This document shows positions 1 through 8,689 of a DNA stretch of 64,000 bases, piece by piece (positions within the stretch are counted from its first letter, which is position 1; each line of letters starts with the position of its first letter). This DNA comes from SLRI01 sp942491185. GTDB taxonomy: Bacteria; Pseudomonadota; Alphaproteobacteria; Geminicoccales; Geminicoccaceae. The notes beneath the pieces are model-generated. The model ran no database searches. It was not told where the DNA came from and worked only from the letters and a program-made list of their open reading frames with translations. A program made the position numbers and the translations under genes. The stretch spans positions 62,001 through 126,000 of the forward strand of contig CALOAB010000009.1 in the NCBI GenBank assembly GCA_942491185.1. The letters are read 5' to 3'.

Positions 1-64
1 TCCTCTAATGACCAAGGCCAGCGCAGCTCGGCGGCAGTAGTCGGGGCGCAACAGGGAGTGCGGC

Positions 65-1480
65 ATGCGACGTGGGCGCAGTGCCAAGATCGTGGCGACC
101 CTCGGACCGGCGAGCTCGACCGAGGCGGTTGTCGTGGCACTGGCCGAGGCCGGCGCCGATGTGTTCCGTTTCAATTTCAGCCATGGCAGCCACGACGAGC
201 ATGCCATGCGGCGCGATCACGTGCGTGCGGCCGAGCGTGTCCTCGGCCGGCCGATCGGCATTCTGCTCGACCTGCAGGGGCCGAAGCTGCGCGTCGGCAA
301 GTTCGAGCAGGGCCGGGTGCGATTGACCCGGGGCGATTCATTCCGTCTCGATCTCGATAGTGCCCCGGGTGACCAAGAGCGGGTCCAGCTGCCCCATCCG
401 GAGATCTTCCAGGCGCTGCAGCCGGGCGCCGAGCTGCTGCTCGACGACGGCAAGATCCGGCTTCGGGTCGAGAGCTGCGGCAAAGATTTCGCCGAGACAG
501 TGGTCACCGCCGGCGGCGGCCTCTCCGACCGCAAGGGCGTGAACGTCCCCAATGTCGTCCTGCCGATTGCGGCGATGACCGAGAAGGACCGCCAGGATCT
601 CCAGTTCGGCCTCGATCTGGGCGTCGACTGGGTGGCCTTGAGCTTCGTCCAGCGCGAGGAGGACATGGCCGAGGCGCGGCGCCTCGTTGCCGGACGAGCG
701 GCGCTCATGGCGAAGATCGAGAAGCCGTCCGCGATCGACCGGCTCGAGCAGATCATCGAGCTTTCCGACGGCATCATGGTCGCCAGGGGCGATCTCGGCG
801 TCGAGATGCCGCCCGAGGTGGTGCCCAGCCTGCAAAAGCGAATCGTCCGGGCGGCGCGCGAGGCCGGCAAGCCGGTGATCGTCGCGACCCAGATGCTCGA
901 GAGCATGATCCAGAACCCGGCACCGACGCGGGCCGAGGCCTCGGACGTCGCGACCGCGGTCTATGACGGCACCGACGCGGTGATGCTCTCGGCCGAGAGC
1001 GCTGCCGGCGAGTACCCGATCGAGGCGGTCGCGATCATGGATCGCATCATGAAGCAGGTGGAGAGCGACGAGCTCTATCGCTCGATCATCGACACCTTCC
1101 ACGCCGAGACGCTGGGCACGTCTGCCGACGCCATCACGCTCGCCGCCGGCCAGGTGGCGCACACCCTCGAGGCCGCTGCCATCGTCACCTACACCACCTC
1201 TGGCGCAACGACGCTTCGGGCCTCGCGCGAGCGCCCCGATCGGCCGATCCTCGGCCTCATCACGCGCATGGTCACCGCCCGCAAGCTGGCGCTGGCCTGG
1301 GGCGTGCATGCCGTCCACTGCGAGGATGCCGAGGACCTCGACCAGATGGTGCAGAAGGCCCGCCACTACGCCAAGGAAGAGGGCTTCGCCAAGCCCGGCG
1401 AGAGCATCGTGGTGACGGCCGGCCTGCCCTTTGGCACGCCCGGCGCCACCAACCTGCTGCGGATCGCCTGGGTGACTTGA
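65..1480 (+). CDS. pyk: Pyruvate kinase
   Basis: Converts phosphoenolpyruvate and ADP to pyruvate and ATP in the last step of glycolysis. The 471-residue protein has the usual length of a bacterial type with no extra C-terminal domain. It shows the N-terminal KIVATLGPASS motif, FNFSHGSHDEH, the catalytic-lysine segment MAKIEKPSAID, the metal/substrate loop GIMVARGDLGVEMP, and the long MLSAESAAGEYP region typical of the family. The ATG at 65 has a GGGAG ribosome site about 8 bases upstream. It stands alone on the plus strand and is convergent with the exporter gene to its right. No regulatory site is evident. Identification is secure. Confidence 0.97.
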   Translation: MRRGRSAKIVATLGPASSTEAVVVALAEAGADVFRFNFSHGSHDEHAMRRDHVRAAERVLGRPIGILLDLQGPKLRVGKFEQGRVRLTRGDSFRLDLDSAPGDQERVQLPHPEIFQALQPGAELLLDDGKIRLRVESCGKDFAETVVTAGGGLSDRKGVNVPNVVLPIAAMTEKDRQDLQFGLDLGVDWVALSFVQREEDMAEARRLVAGRAALMAKIEKPSAIDRLEQIIELSDGIMVARGDLGVEMPPEVVPSLQKRIVRAAREAGKPVIVATQMLESMIQNPAPTRAEASDVATAVYDGTDAVMLSAESAAGEYPIEAVAIMDRIMKQVESDELYRSIIDTFHAETLGTSADAITLAAGQVAHTLEAAAIVTYTTSGATTLRASRERPDRPILGLITRMVTARKLALAWGVHAVHCEDAEDLDQMVQKARHYAKEEGFAKPGESIVVTAGLPFGTPGATNLLRIAWVT

Positions 1481-1507
1481 ACTCCTGGCAGCCGAGGCTT
1501 GCGCCGC

Positions 1508-2266
1508 TCAACCCATGAGCTGCCAGAGCGGGCGGAGCACGAGGTCCAGCGCCAGGACGGTGAGCAGCGTCTTGATGATCAGCTCGAACTGATGCTCGCT
1601 CAGCCGGCCGAGCAGCCGGCTGCCGATCAGCGTGCCGATGAAGCCGGCAGCGACCATCGCCGCGATCAAGGGCAGCCAGGGCGCGAAGGCGAAGCCCAGG
1701 ACGCCGAAGGCGATGATCTTGAGGCCGTGCTGGGCGGTCATCATGGCGGCGTGGGTGGCCACGATGCCCTGCCGCTCGAGGCCCAGAGGCTTGAGCAGGG
1801 CCAGCACATAAGGGCCGGTCGCACCAACCAGCATGGTGAGGAAGGAGGCGATGGCACCACCCAGCGCCAGCCCGCGACCCTTGATCGCCGCCATGGCCGC
1901 GATCGGCAGCCACACCGTCTGCAGGATGAAGAGCCCTAGCACGAGGCGCAGCGCTTCGCCGGGCAGGTTGACTGCGAGACTGCCGCCAAGCGTGACGCCG
2001 ACGAGGCTGCCCAGCAGGAACGGCAGCAGCCGCATGCCGTCGATCCAGCGACGCATGACCAGGGCGCGGCCGATATTGGAGCCGACCTGGACGACGGCGT
2101 GCACCGGGATGATGGCAGCCGGGGGCAGCAGGCTCGCCATGGCGGCCAGCATGACGACCCCGCCGCCGATGCCGGCCATCGCGGTGAGCGCCGAGGTGAA
2201 GCCGGCGAGCACGATCAGCCCGGCCGCCCAGCCAGCGCCCAGCTCGGGTGGTAGCAGCTCGATCAG
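1508..2266 (-). CDS. TauE/SafE family membrane exporter
   Basis: Predicted inner-membrane anion (sulfite/organosulfonate) exporter of the TauE/SafE (DUF81) family. About 250 residues with repeated hydrophobic helices and the glycine-rich family signature TAMAGIGGGVVML near the N-terminus, repeated in weaker form in the second half. It follows the ubiH-like gene on the minus strand. No ATG, GTG or TTG lies in frame before the first helix: the earliest plausible start is a CTG at 2266 whose last two bases are the first two of the upstream TGA (CTGA overlap); the next canonical codon is a GTG at 2212, which would begin just at VLAGFTSAL. Substrate is unknown. The start is the uncertain part, the family is not. 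Confidence 0.8.
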   Translation of the reverse strand: MIELLPPELGAGWAAGLIVLAGFTSALTAMAGIGGGVVMLAAMASLLPPAAIIPVHAVVQVGSNIGRALVMRRWIDGMRLLPFLLGSLVGVTLGGSLAVNLPGEALRLVLGLFILQTVWLPIAAMAAIKGRGLALGGAIASFLTMLVGATGPYVLALLKPLGLERQGIVATHAAMMTAQHGLKIIAFGVLGFAFAPWLPLIAAMVAAGFIGTLIGSRLLGRLSEHQFELIIKTLLTVLALDLVLRPLWQLMG

Positions 2267-3474
2267 AGAGGCAGGCCGCGGACCAGCCGCGGCAGGTCGC
2301 CGACCAGCCCCATGGCGTGGCGCATGAAGAACTTCTTCGCCGGGGGTATCCGGTCGACCAGGGCGAGGCCGGCCTCTCGAGCCAACCGCAGCGGCAGGAT
2401 GTCGTTGGCGAAGAGCCGGTTGATGCCGTCGGTGACGGCGACCAGCGCCAGGCTGTCGAAGGATCGCCACGCAGCGTAGCGCTCCAGTGCCTCGGGCCCG
2501 CCCGGATCGAGGCCGAGCCGCAGCCGGTCGACGATGATCTCGGCGATCGCAGTGACGTCGCGCATCGCCAGGTTCCAGCCTTGCCCGGCGATCGGGTGGA
2601 TGCCGCGAGCGGTGTCACCGACCAGCACGGCGCGCTCGGCGGTGTAGCGGTCGGACCAGACCAGCACCAGCGGGTAGGACCAGCGATGGCCCTCGAGCGT
2701 CAGCCGGCCGAGCGCATCGCCGAAGCGCTCCTGCACCTCGGCCGTGAAGGCCTCATCGTCGAGCGACTTGACGTCTGCTGCGAGCGCGTCGTCGAGCGCC
2801 CAGACGATCGACGAGCGGTCGCCGGGCAATGGCAGCATGGCGAACGGCCCGTCCGGGAAGAAGCGCTCGACCGCCTTGCCGTCATGCGGCTCCTCATGCT
2901 GGAGCGTGCAGACCAGTGCTGTCTGGTCGTAGGCCCACCGCTTGGCACCGATGCCGAGGCTCTCGCGGGTCTTGGAGAAGCGGCCCTCGCAGACGGCGAG
3001 AAGGCTGCCGCGCACCCGGCTCCGATCGCTCAGCGTGGCATGGACGCCATGGCCGTCACGCTCGAGCTCGGTGATGGTCGACGGTGCCCTGATCACGACT
3101 TCCGGGCAGCGTTCGATTGCCGCCAACAGGGCCTTGCGGATCGCCTGGTTGGGCACGATCCAGCCCAGGGGCTCGTCGCCGACATCACGGTAGTCGTAGT
3201 TGACGGTCACCGGCGAGCTCTGCTCGGCGACCTCGATCTCGAGGATCGGCTCGGCAGCGCCTGCCATGTCGTCCCAGGCGCCGATGGTCGCGAGCGCCTG
3301 CTTGACGCCGCGGGCGATCGCGGTCACCCGGCCGTCGAAGAGGTCTGTGGTCGTGCTCGGGATGGGTCGTTCCTCGACCAGCAGAACATGCGCCCCGGCG
3401 CCGCCGACGGCTGCTGCCAGTGCAAGGCCGGTGAGGCCGCCGCCCTGGATGATCAGATCGTATCGCTCGCTCAA
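2263..3474 (-). CDS. UbiH/UbiF/COQ6-type FAD-dependent hydroxylase
   Basis: Flavin monooxygenase of the ubiquinone-biosynthesis group, which hydroxylates the quinone ring at the membrane. The 403-residue protein opens with a dinucleotide-binding fold (QGGGLTGLALA), and has the second FAD motif LVGDTARGIHPIAGQGWN around residue 290, matching the GD...P..GQG.NL signature of the family. Length fits. It is translationally coupled to the downstream exporter (CTGA overlap). UbiH, UbiF and UbiI cannot be told apart by reading, so the exact ring position is not assigned. A nearby ubiquinone gene fits the quinone demand of a photosynthetic electron chain, but the neighbourhood does not prove this. Confidence 0.9.
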   Translation of the reverse strand: MSERYDLIIQGGGLTGLALAAAVGGAGAHVLLVEERPIPSTTTDLFDGRVTAIARGVKQALATIGAWDDMAGAAEPILEIEVAEQSSPVTVNYDYRDVGDEPLGWIVPNQAIRKALLAAIERCPEVVIRAPSTITELERDGHGVHATLSDRSRVRGSLLAVCEGRFSKTRESLGIGAKRWAYDQTALVCTLQHEEPHDGKAVERFFPDGPFAMLPLPGDRSSIVWALDDALAADVKSLDDEAFTAEVQERFGDALGRLTLEGHRWSYPLVLVWSDRYTAERAVLVGDTARGIHPIAGQGWNLAMRDVTAIAEIIVDRLRLGLDPGGPEALERYAAWRSFDSLALVAVTDGINRLFANDILPLRLAREAGLALVDRIPPAKKFFMRHAMGLVGDLPRLVRGLPL

Positions 3475-3618
3475 GAGGCACCTCGCTCGTATTGCCTAAT
3501 TTTTAGTCAGCTGCATCGTTGAATGGCAATTAGTGCTGCGTCCTTGCGTCGTCCATGCGACCCATCGGCCCGACCAAGCGTCACAAGGCGGAACCAAATG
3601 GCGGCGCATCGCCGTGAT

Positions 3619-3634
3619 TGGCACGCAGCTTGCT
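3619..3634 (+). promoter_or_regulatory. Sigma-54-type promoter upstream of amtB
   Basis: TGGCAC, five bases, then TTGCT: the -24 GG and -12 GC elements are both present with correct spacing. It lies 80 bases before the amtB start, giving a leader near 70 bases. Nitrogen-regulated ammonium transporter genes are classically RpoN/NtrC dependent; no clear NtrC box was found. Confidence 0.7.
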
Positions 3635-3713
3635 GTCCAATAGCCGAGAAGTCACGTCGCCGCGCGCTGGCGTGACCAGAAATGCAATGGCTTTGGCATG
3701 GCGGGAGATACGC

Positions 3714-5126
3714 ATGCAACGAGATCTATCACAGGCGAGCGACCCTGTCCGCGCTGCGGCAGGCGCCGGCTGGTCGAGCGGCCGCAGGGTCGGGCTCGGG
3801 CTGGTCGCGAGCGCTGCCCTGCTGACACCCGCTCTGGCTTTCGGTCAGGACGCCACTGAAGCTGTCGAGGTGGTTGCTGCGGCCGGCGGGGTCACCGAGG
3901 AAGTGGCCTTCATCCTCAACTCGCTGCTGTTCTTGATCGGCGGTTTCCTCGTGATGTTCATGGCGGCTGGTTTCGCCATGCTCGAGGCCGGCATGGTCCG
4001 CAAGAAGAGCGTCGGCGTGCAGTGCCTCAAGAACATCTCGCTCTACTCGATCGCCGGCATCATGTACTACGTCGTCGGCTACAACCTCATGTATAGCGGC
4101 GTCGACGGCGGCTATCTCGGCTCCTTCTCGCTCTTCTCCTGGTCGGCCGACGACGTGGTCGGTGCTGGCGATCTGAGCGCCGGCTACTCGGCGTCGTCCG
4201 ACTGGTTCTTCCAGATGGTGTTCGTTGCGACCGCGGCGTCGATCGTCTCCGGTGCCGTCGCCGAGCGCATCAAGATCTGGCCGTTCCTGGTCTTCGTCGT
4301 CGTGCTCACCGGCATCATCTACCCGATCACCGGCTCTTGGGGCTGGGGTGGTGGCTGGCTCTCCGAGATGGGCTTCTTGGACTTCGCCGGCTCGACCATC
4401 GTCCACTCGGTGGGCGGCTGGGCGGCTCTCGCCGGCGTGCTGCTGCTGGGTGCCCGGCGTGGCAAGTACAACCGTGACGGCTCGGTCAACCCGATGCTGG
4501 CGAGCTCGTTGCCCCTGGTGACGCTCGGCACCTTCATCCTCTGGCTCGGCTGGTTCGGCTTCAACGGCGCCTCGCAGCTCGCCATGGGCTCGGCCGTCGA
4601 CGTCTCCGCCATCGCGCGGATCTTCGCCAACACCAATCTTGCTGCCGCTGGTGGCGTGGTTGCGGCAATGATCGTCTGCCAGGGTGTCTACAAGAAGATC
4701 GATCTCACCCTCGTGCTCAACGGTGCCATCGGTGGTCTCGTCTCGATCACTGCCGAGCCGCTGGCGCCCACCGGCCTGACCGCCATGCTGATCGGTGGTG
4801 TGGGTGGCGTGCTGGTGGTGCTGGCCGTGCCGGTCCTCGACAAGCTGCGGCTGGACGATGTCGTCGGCGCCATCCCGGCGCACCTGGTCTGCGGCATCTG
4901 GGGAACGATGATCGTGCCGTTGACCAACGCCGATGCCAGCTACAGCATGCAGCTCATCGGGGTCGTCGCCTACGGTGCCTTCGCCTTCATCGCCAGCCTC
5001 GTGGTGTTCGGCATCCTCAAGGCGGTCGCCGGTATTCGCATCGACGAGGAAGACGAGGAGCGCGGCATCGACCAAGCGGAGCTCGGGATGGAAGCCTATC
5101 CGGAGTTCGGTCAAAACGTTGCCTGA
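3714..5126 (+). CDS. amtB: Ammonium transporter (Amt family)
   Basis: Trimeric inner-membrane channel for ammonium/ammonia. From the ATG at 3714 (GGGAG ribosome site 7 bases upstream) the protein is 470 residues: a signal peptide (RRVGLGLVASAALL...ALAFGQ), then eleven hydrophobic helices. The twin-histidine pore residues are visible in STIVHSVGGWAALAG and in VGAIPAHLVCGIWGTM, and MAAGFAMLEAGMVR is the family start signature. An upstream in-frame ATG at 3618 would place non-signal sequence before the signal peptide, so it was rejected. The usual partner glnK is not adjacent. Preceded by a sigma-54-type promoter and followed by an intrinsic terminator, so it is probably a single nitrogen-regulated unit. 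Confidence 0.95.
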   Translation: MQRDLSQASDPVRAAAGAGWSSGRRVGLGLVASAALLTPALAFGQDATEAVEVVAAAGGVTEEVAFILNSLLFLIGGFLVMFMAAGFAMLEAGMVRKKSVGVQCLKNISLYSIAGIMYYVVGYNLMYSGVDGGYLGSFSLFSWSADDVVGAGDLSAGYSASSDWFFQMVFVATAASIVSGAVAERIKIWPFLVFVVVLTGIIYPITGSWGWGGGWLSEMGFLDFAGSTIVHSVGGWAALAGVLLLGARRGKYNRDGSVNPMLASSLPLVTLGTFILWLGWFGFNGASQLAMGSAVDVSAIARIFANTNLAAAGGVVAAMIVCQGVYKKIDLTLVLNGAIGGLVSITAEPLAPTGLTAMLIGGVGGVLVVLAVPVLDKLRLDDVVGAIPAHLVCGIWGTMIVPLTNADASYSMQLIGVVAYGAFAFIASLVVFGILKAVAGIRIDEEDEERGIDQAELGMEAYPEFGQNVA

Positions 5127-5150
5127 CCCCTAGCTCCAGGCAACGGTCTC

Positions 5151-5183
5151 ATGGCCCGGGGGCGACCCCGGGCCATTTTTCTT
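5151..5183 (+). terminator. Intrinsic terminator after amtB
   Basis: Ten-base perfect stem ATGGCCCGGG / CCCGGGCCAT with a six-base loop, followed directly by a run of T residues, 25 bases after the amtB stop. Confidence 0.92.
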
Positions 5184-5503
5184 AGAGCCTGTTTGAGACG
5201 TTTTCATGATGTTTCATCGACTTGCGATCGACAGCCGGCGCGACAAATCCGGGGCCGATCACAAGTCGACCGGAGGTGAGCTTGGCAGCCTGCGGGGCTG
5301 TGGGGACCCCGCAGCCCCACAGCAAAGCACCTGCTTCGTCGTTGGTCGGCCGATGATGCGTTGCATCGACGACCGGTCAACTCTTCGCATCTGTTCGCTG
5401 CCAAGCTCATGAAATACCATGAAAAATGTTTCGACCTGGGTCGCCTGGTAGGCTCTGAAGTTAGGGCGGATTCGAGCCAGATTGGGCAGCCTGTCGTCGG
5501 CCG
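5184..5503. other. Intergenic region with two competing hairpins
   Basis: No gene seen in these 320 bases between the amtB terminator and the cyclase stop. The only structure is at 5291-5322, where two GC-rich stems share sequence: TGCGGGG/CCCCGCA (5291-5297 with 5307-5313) and CTGTGGGG/CCCCACAG (5298-5305 with 5315-5322). They are mutually exclusive and neither is followed by a T run, so this is not a standard terminator. Confidence 0.5.
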
Positions 5504-7276
5504 CTAATTTGCAACCTCGGCTTTGGCATAGCCGTCCAGGAGCCGTTTGGCATCGGCCGGGTCGCTGAAGGGCAAGCGTCCGATATGCTCGGCGAATGAA
5601 TATGCCGGGTTCAGCTCCGTCAATTCGGCCTGGATCCGGCGGGCTCGGTCTCGGTCGCCGAGGTGACCAAGAGCCGAAATCAGCAAGCCGCGGGTCAAAT
5701 CGGTGTTGGGTGATCTTCCGATCCGTTCCTCGAAGGCCTCGACGGCCTTTTCGGTCTCGCCGGCGAGCAAATAGGCCGTTCCCTTGAAGTGCAGGTAGAG
5801 ATGGCCCGCAAGCGGGTCCAAGCGAAACGCGCGCTCGAGATCTGGAACGGCGTCGAGCGGTGATCCTCCATAGATATTGGCCAAGCCCCGCATGCCGATG
5901 GCGAGCGCGAAGTTCGGGCTGAGCTGCAGCGCTCGCTCCATCGATGCGGTCGCTCCGGCCAAATCGGCGTTCCAGAACTTGGTCAGTCCCGCCATGTAGT
6001 GCGCATAGGCAAGATCCGGGGCCTTCGCGAGTGCCAGCTCGCTGAATTGTGCCGCAAGCTCCTTGCTGTCGGGCCGCCCCGTCCACTTGTTTTGGAAATC
6101 GCGATTATAGGCATGGGCGAGGCCCACATAGGGTTCGGCATAGTCTGGATCGAGGGCAATCGACCGATTGAAGCAACGCACGGCGAGCTCGAACATCTCC
6201 TTGTTGTTCTGGGTGCTCAAGAGCGCCTCACGCCCGCGCAAGAAGAGGTCGTGCGCCTCGGCATTGTGTGTCAGCACCTGGGTGATACGTGACTGTTCCG
6301 TGGTCGTAAGCGTTACTCTGAGCGCGCTGACGATGCTCGTGGTGACATCGTCCTGAACGGCAAAGATATCGGTCAGCTCTCGATCGTATCGGTCAGCCCA
6401 AAGGTGTGCGCCGGTGGCCGCATCGATAAGCTGGGCGGTGATCCGCACACGATCGCCGGCGCGACGCACCGAGCCCTCCAAGACCGACCCTACACCTAAC
6501 TCGCGCCCGACAGTGCGAATGTCAGGACTCTTGCCCTTGTAGGAGAAGCTCGAATTGCGAGAGATGACAAAAAGACCGCTGATCTTCGAAAGATCAGTGA
6601 TGATATCTTCAGATATACCGTCCGAGAAATACTCTTGCTCTGGATCACCTGACAGGTTGTTGAACGCCAAGACGGCGACTGACGATTGTTGATCTGTTGA
6701 TTGCAACGGTTGGGCGACGGCTTGGGGCCCGGTATTTCCCGGGCCCTCGCCAGACGGATGCCATTTCCAGACACCAATCGGCTGGTCGATGTTTTTGACC
6801 GCGACTTTGCCGCAGTCCACGAAAACGATGTCGGTCTTGCGGCCCAGGCTGTCGACGACAATCGAGGACACACAGACCCCGCCGGGCTCGGCGAGTGGCT
6901 CCAATCGCGCAGCGATATTGACGCCTTCACCATAAATATCGTCTCCATCGATGATGACATCACCGATGTTGATGCCGATCCGCAGGACGATGCCGTCATT
7001 GATCGAACAGCCAGAATGGAGAGCGCGCTGCAGCGACACGGCGCATCCGACAGCATCGACGACACTCGAAAACTCGACCAGCGAGCCATCACCCAAGAGC
7101 TTGACCAGACGGCCATTGTGAGCGGCGACGGTCGGATCGACCAGCGACTCTCGATGGCGTTTCAGCGCCTTGAGCGTGCCAGCTTCGTCGGCATTCATCA
7201 TTCGCGAGTAACCGACGACATCGGTCGCCATGACCGCCGCTAGTCGTCGAGCTGTCCGCGCTTCCTGCATGGTCAT
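5504..7276 (-). CDS. Class III adenylate/guanylate cyclase with TolB-like and TPR regions
   Basis: Predicted cyclic-nucleotide cyclase of about 590 residues. Residues 10-190 form the class III catalytic domain, with metal-binding aspartates in MATDVVGYSRMM and KLLGDGSLVEF, and the NIGDVIIDGDDIYGEGVNIAARL block. A middle region (VAVLAFNNLSGDPEQEYFSDG to about residue 350) resembles the TolB/FlgO-like fold often fused to these cyclases, and the C-terminal 220 residues are TPR-like helical repeats (LAHAYNR, AHYMAGLTKFW, YLHFKGTAYLLAG). No membrane segment is obvious. The ATG at 7276 fits the usual N-terminus of the family; the open frame extends further upstream without family similarity. Input signal is unknown. 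Confidence 0.88.
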   Translation of the reverse strand: MTMQEARTARRLAAVMATDVVGYSRMMNADEAGTLKALKRHRESLVDPTVAAHNGRLVKLLGDGSLVEFSSVVDAVGCAVSLQRALHSGCSINDGIVLRIGINIGDVIIDGDDIYGEGVNIAARLEPLAEPGGVCVSSIVVDSLGRKTDIVFVDCGKVAVKNIDQPIGVWKWHPSGEGPGNTGPQAVAQPLQSTDQQSSVAVLAFNNLSGDPEQEYFSDGISEDIITDLSKISGLFVISRNSSFSYKGKSPDIRTVGRELGVGSVLEGSVRRAGDRVRITAQLIDAATGAHLWADRYDRELTDIFAVQDDVTTSIVSALRVTLTTTEQSRITQVLTHNAEAHDLFLRGREALLSTQNNKEMFELAVRCFNRSIALDPDYAEPYVGLAHAYNRDFQNKWTGRPDSKELAAQFSELALAKAPDLAYAHYMAGLTKFWNADLAGATASMERALQLSPNFALAIGMRGLANIYGGSPLDAVPDLERAFRLDPLAGHLYLHFKGTAYLLAGETEKAVEAFEERIGRSPNTDLTRGLLISALGHLGDRDRARRIQAELTELNPAYSFAEHIGRLPFSDPADAKRLLDGYAKAEVAN

Positions 7277-7376
7277 AGTGATATGAGCCGGTATTCCCCA
7301 GTTGGCGCTGGATTGGTGGCCAGAGTGGCCTCGTTGGAGGCACCAAGCAAGCGACGTGGGTTCTCTTGCACCGCTC

Positions 7377-7679
7377 TCACGGCCAGACCGGATCGGCAGC
7401 CAAGCGCTCGGCGTCGTTGACGTCCTCGTAGCTGGCGAGACGCCCCAAAACCGATCGGCGCAACAGCGCGGGCAAATGGTGGCGGATGTTCCTGCCGCGC
7501 CGATCCTCGCCGAGGACCGATGCGGCGAGATCCGTGAGACCGAAAACGTCGTCCAGTTCGCGATAGGCAAGCAAGCCACCGTCGGAAGAGCTGCCGGCGT
7601 CATGAAACTCGAGCTTGATTCGGCGGTCGAAACCCAGCCTCAAATGCGGCTCTTGGCTTTCATCCTTCGCGCTCGCCAT
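7377..7679 (-). pseudogene. Truncated IS1380-family transposase (N-terminal remnant)
   Basis: The 100-residue fragment starts at an ATG (7679) and reads MASAKDESQEPHLRLGF, then SSDGGLLAYRELDD, and SVLGRLASYEDVNDAERLA before a stop at 7377. These are N-terminal signatures of IS1380-type DDE transposases, which are normally near 450 residues, so the catalytic core is missing. It lies between the cyclase gene and crtC, exactly at the edge of the photosynthesis cluster. The AT-rich stretch at 7700-7740 may be the old element's promoter end. No paired inverted repeats or target duplication could be identified. Family assignment rests on recalled motifs. Confidence 0.75.
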
Positions 7680-7816
7680 TTCTGGGCCCACCCTGCCGCC
7701 TCTATCACATTGAATAATATATCGAAATTGACTCCGTACGTCAGCAAGATGCTGTGCCATCTGGGGAATAGGGGCACAAGCAGGCTCTGAGGCCCACATC
7801 CCCAATTGCCGGGCTT

Positions 7817-8689
7817 TCAGCGCGCCCGTCGCGGCATTCGAAAGGGCAGCATCGCCTGGACGATCGGCTTGGCGAAGCGGTCGAGGAAGAGGCTTTCGTG
7901 GATCGCCTGGGTGGTCTCGCCCATGAGCCGCGTCGTCAGCTCCGAGCGGGCGTAGAAGGGTGTGTCCTCGAGCGTCCGGGTGACGCTGGCGCCGTCCGGC
8001 TGGTCGGCTCGAGTCGCGCGCGGAATACGCCAGATCCGCGAGCTTGCCAGGGCTTGCGTCGGCGGTGGTGTGAAGGGCTCGGCCCGGCCATTGCGGTCGA
8101 AGTGCTGAGCCAGCGCGAAGGGCTCGCCGTCCCGCCGCACGCCTTCGTAGAGAACGGCCGCCCCCCCACCAACCGGTGCGCGGCTCCAATCCCAGCGCAC
8201 GAAGCTGGTCTCCAGCGGCACGGCACCCCAGTTGCTGTCGAGATAGCCGTCGCCCTGCCAACGGACATGTGGCTTGTCGAGCGCCACCTCGACCCGGGCC
8301 GTGGGTGCGATCGGCCGCCAGAGATGGCCGCCGGCGCTCTCCAGCGTGAAGGCATCGGGGTTGAGGCTGGTCGGATGCAGGCGGATCGTTCCCTTGATCC
8401 TGCCGGGGATGGGGAAGGTTATCTCGTCGAGGCGGATCTCCAGCGACTGCCCGTTCCACAGCAGCGCGCTCGGGCCCACCTTGAAGTGGCTGCGGGAGCG
8501 GTCGACGGCGCTGGCACCGCGCTCGGTCATCGCCCATTTGTGGCCACTGGCACCGTACAGGGCGACGTTGACCGCCGCGTGGTTCAAGGGCTCGGCCGGG
8601 CCTTTGCGCCTGGCCCATTTGTAGTAGGGCGAGAAGACGCTGCCGATGAACGCGATGATGGTGAGGCCGAACCGCCCGTCTTCGCTCAG
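7817..8689 (-). CDS. crtC: Carotenoid 1,2-hydratase (hydroxyneurosporene synthase)
   Basis: Adds water across the terminal C1-C2 double bond of acyclic carotenoids, first step of the spheroidene/spirilloxanthin end-group pathway. Family signatures include FIGSVFSPYYKWARRKGP, NHAAVNVALYG, TERGASAVDR and the acidic GDGYLDSNWGA. The start is unusual. The frame contains no ATG, GTG or TTG for more than 100 codons upstream; the coordinate given uses a CTG at 8689 that overlaps the crtD stop (CTGA). Conserved-looking sequence (PPGGYHWWYVDA) continues in this frame to about 8755, inside the crtD frame, so either the true start is a rarer codon further up, or a base is missing in the sequence. Follows crtD on the minus strand. 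Confidence 0.88.
   Translation of the reverse strand: MSEDGRFGLTIIAFIGSVFSPYYKWARRKGPAEPLNHAAVNVALYGASGHKWAMTERGASAVDRSRSHFKVGPSALLWNGQSLEIRLDEITFPIPGRIKGTIRLHPTSLNPDAFTLESAGGHLWRPIAPTARVEVALDKPHVRWQGDGYLDSNWGAVPLETSFVRWDWSRAPVGGGAAVLYEGVRRDGEPFALAQHFDRNGRAEPFTPPPTQALASSRIWRIPRATRADQPDGASVTRTLEDTPFYARSELTTRLMGETTQAIHESLFLDRFAKPIVQAMLPFRMPRRAR

Noticed and set aside
3618..3713. Upstream ATG for amtB
   Set aside because: It overlaps the sigma-54 promoter element and adds residues in front of a good signal peptide.
3729..5114. Long antisense frame opposite amtB
   Set aside because: Highly acidic, histidine-rich low-complexity translation typical of a shadow; amtB is certain.
5184..5200. GAGCCTGTTTGA resembling an insertion-sequence end
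   Set aside because: No matching inverted end or target duplication was found nearby.
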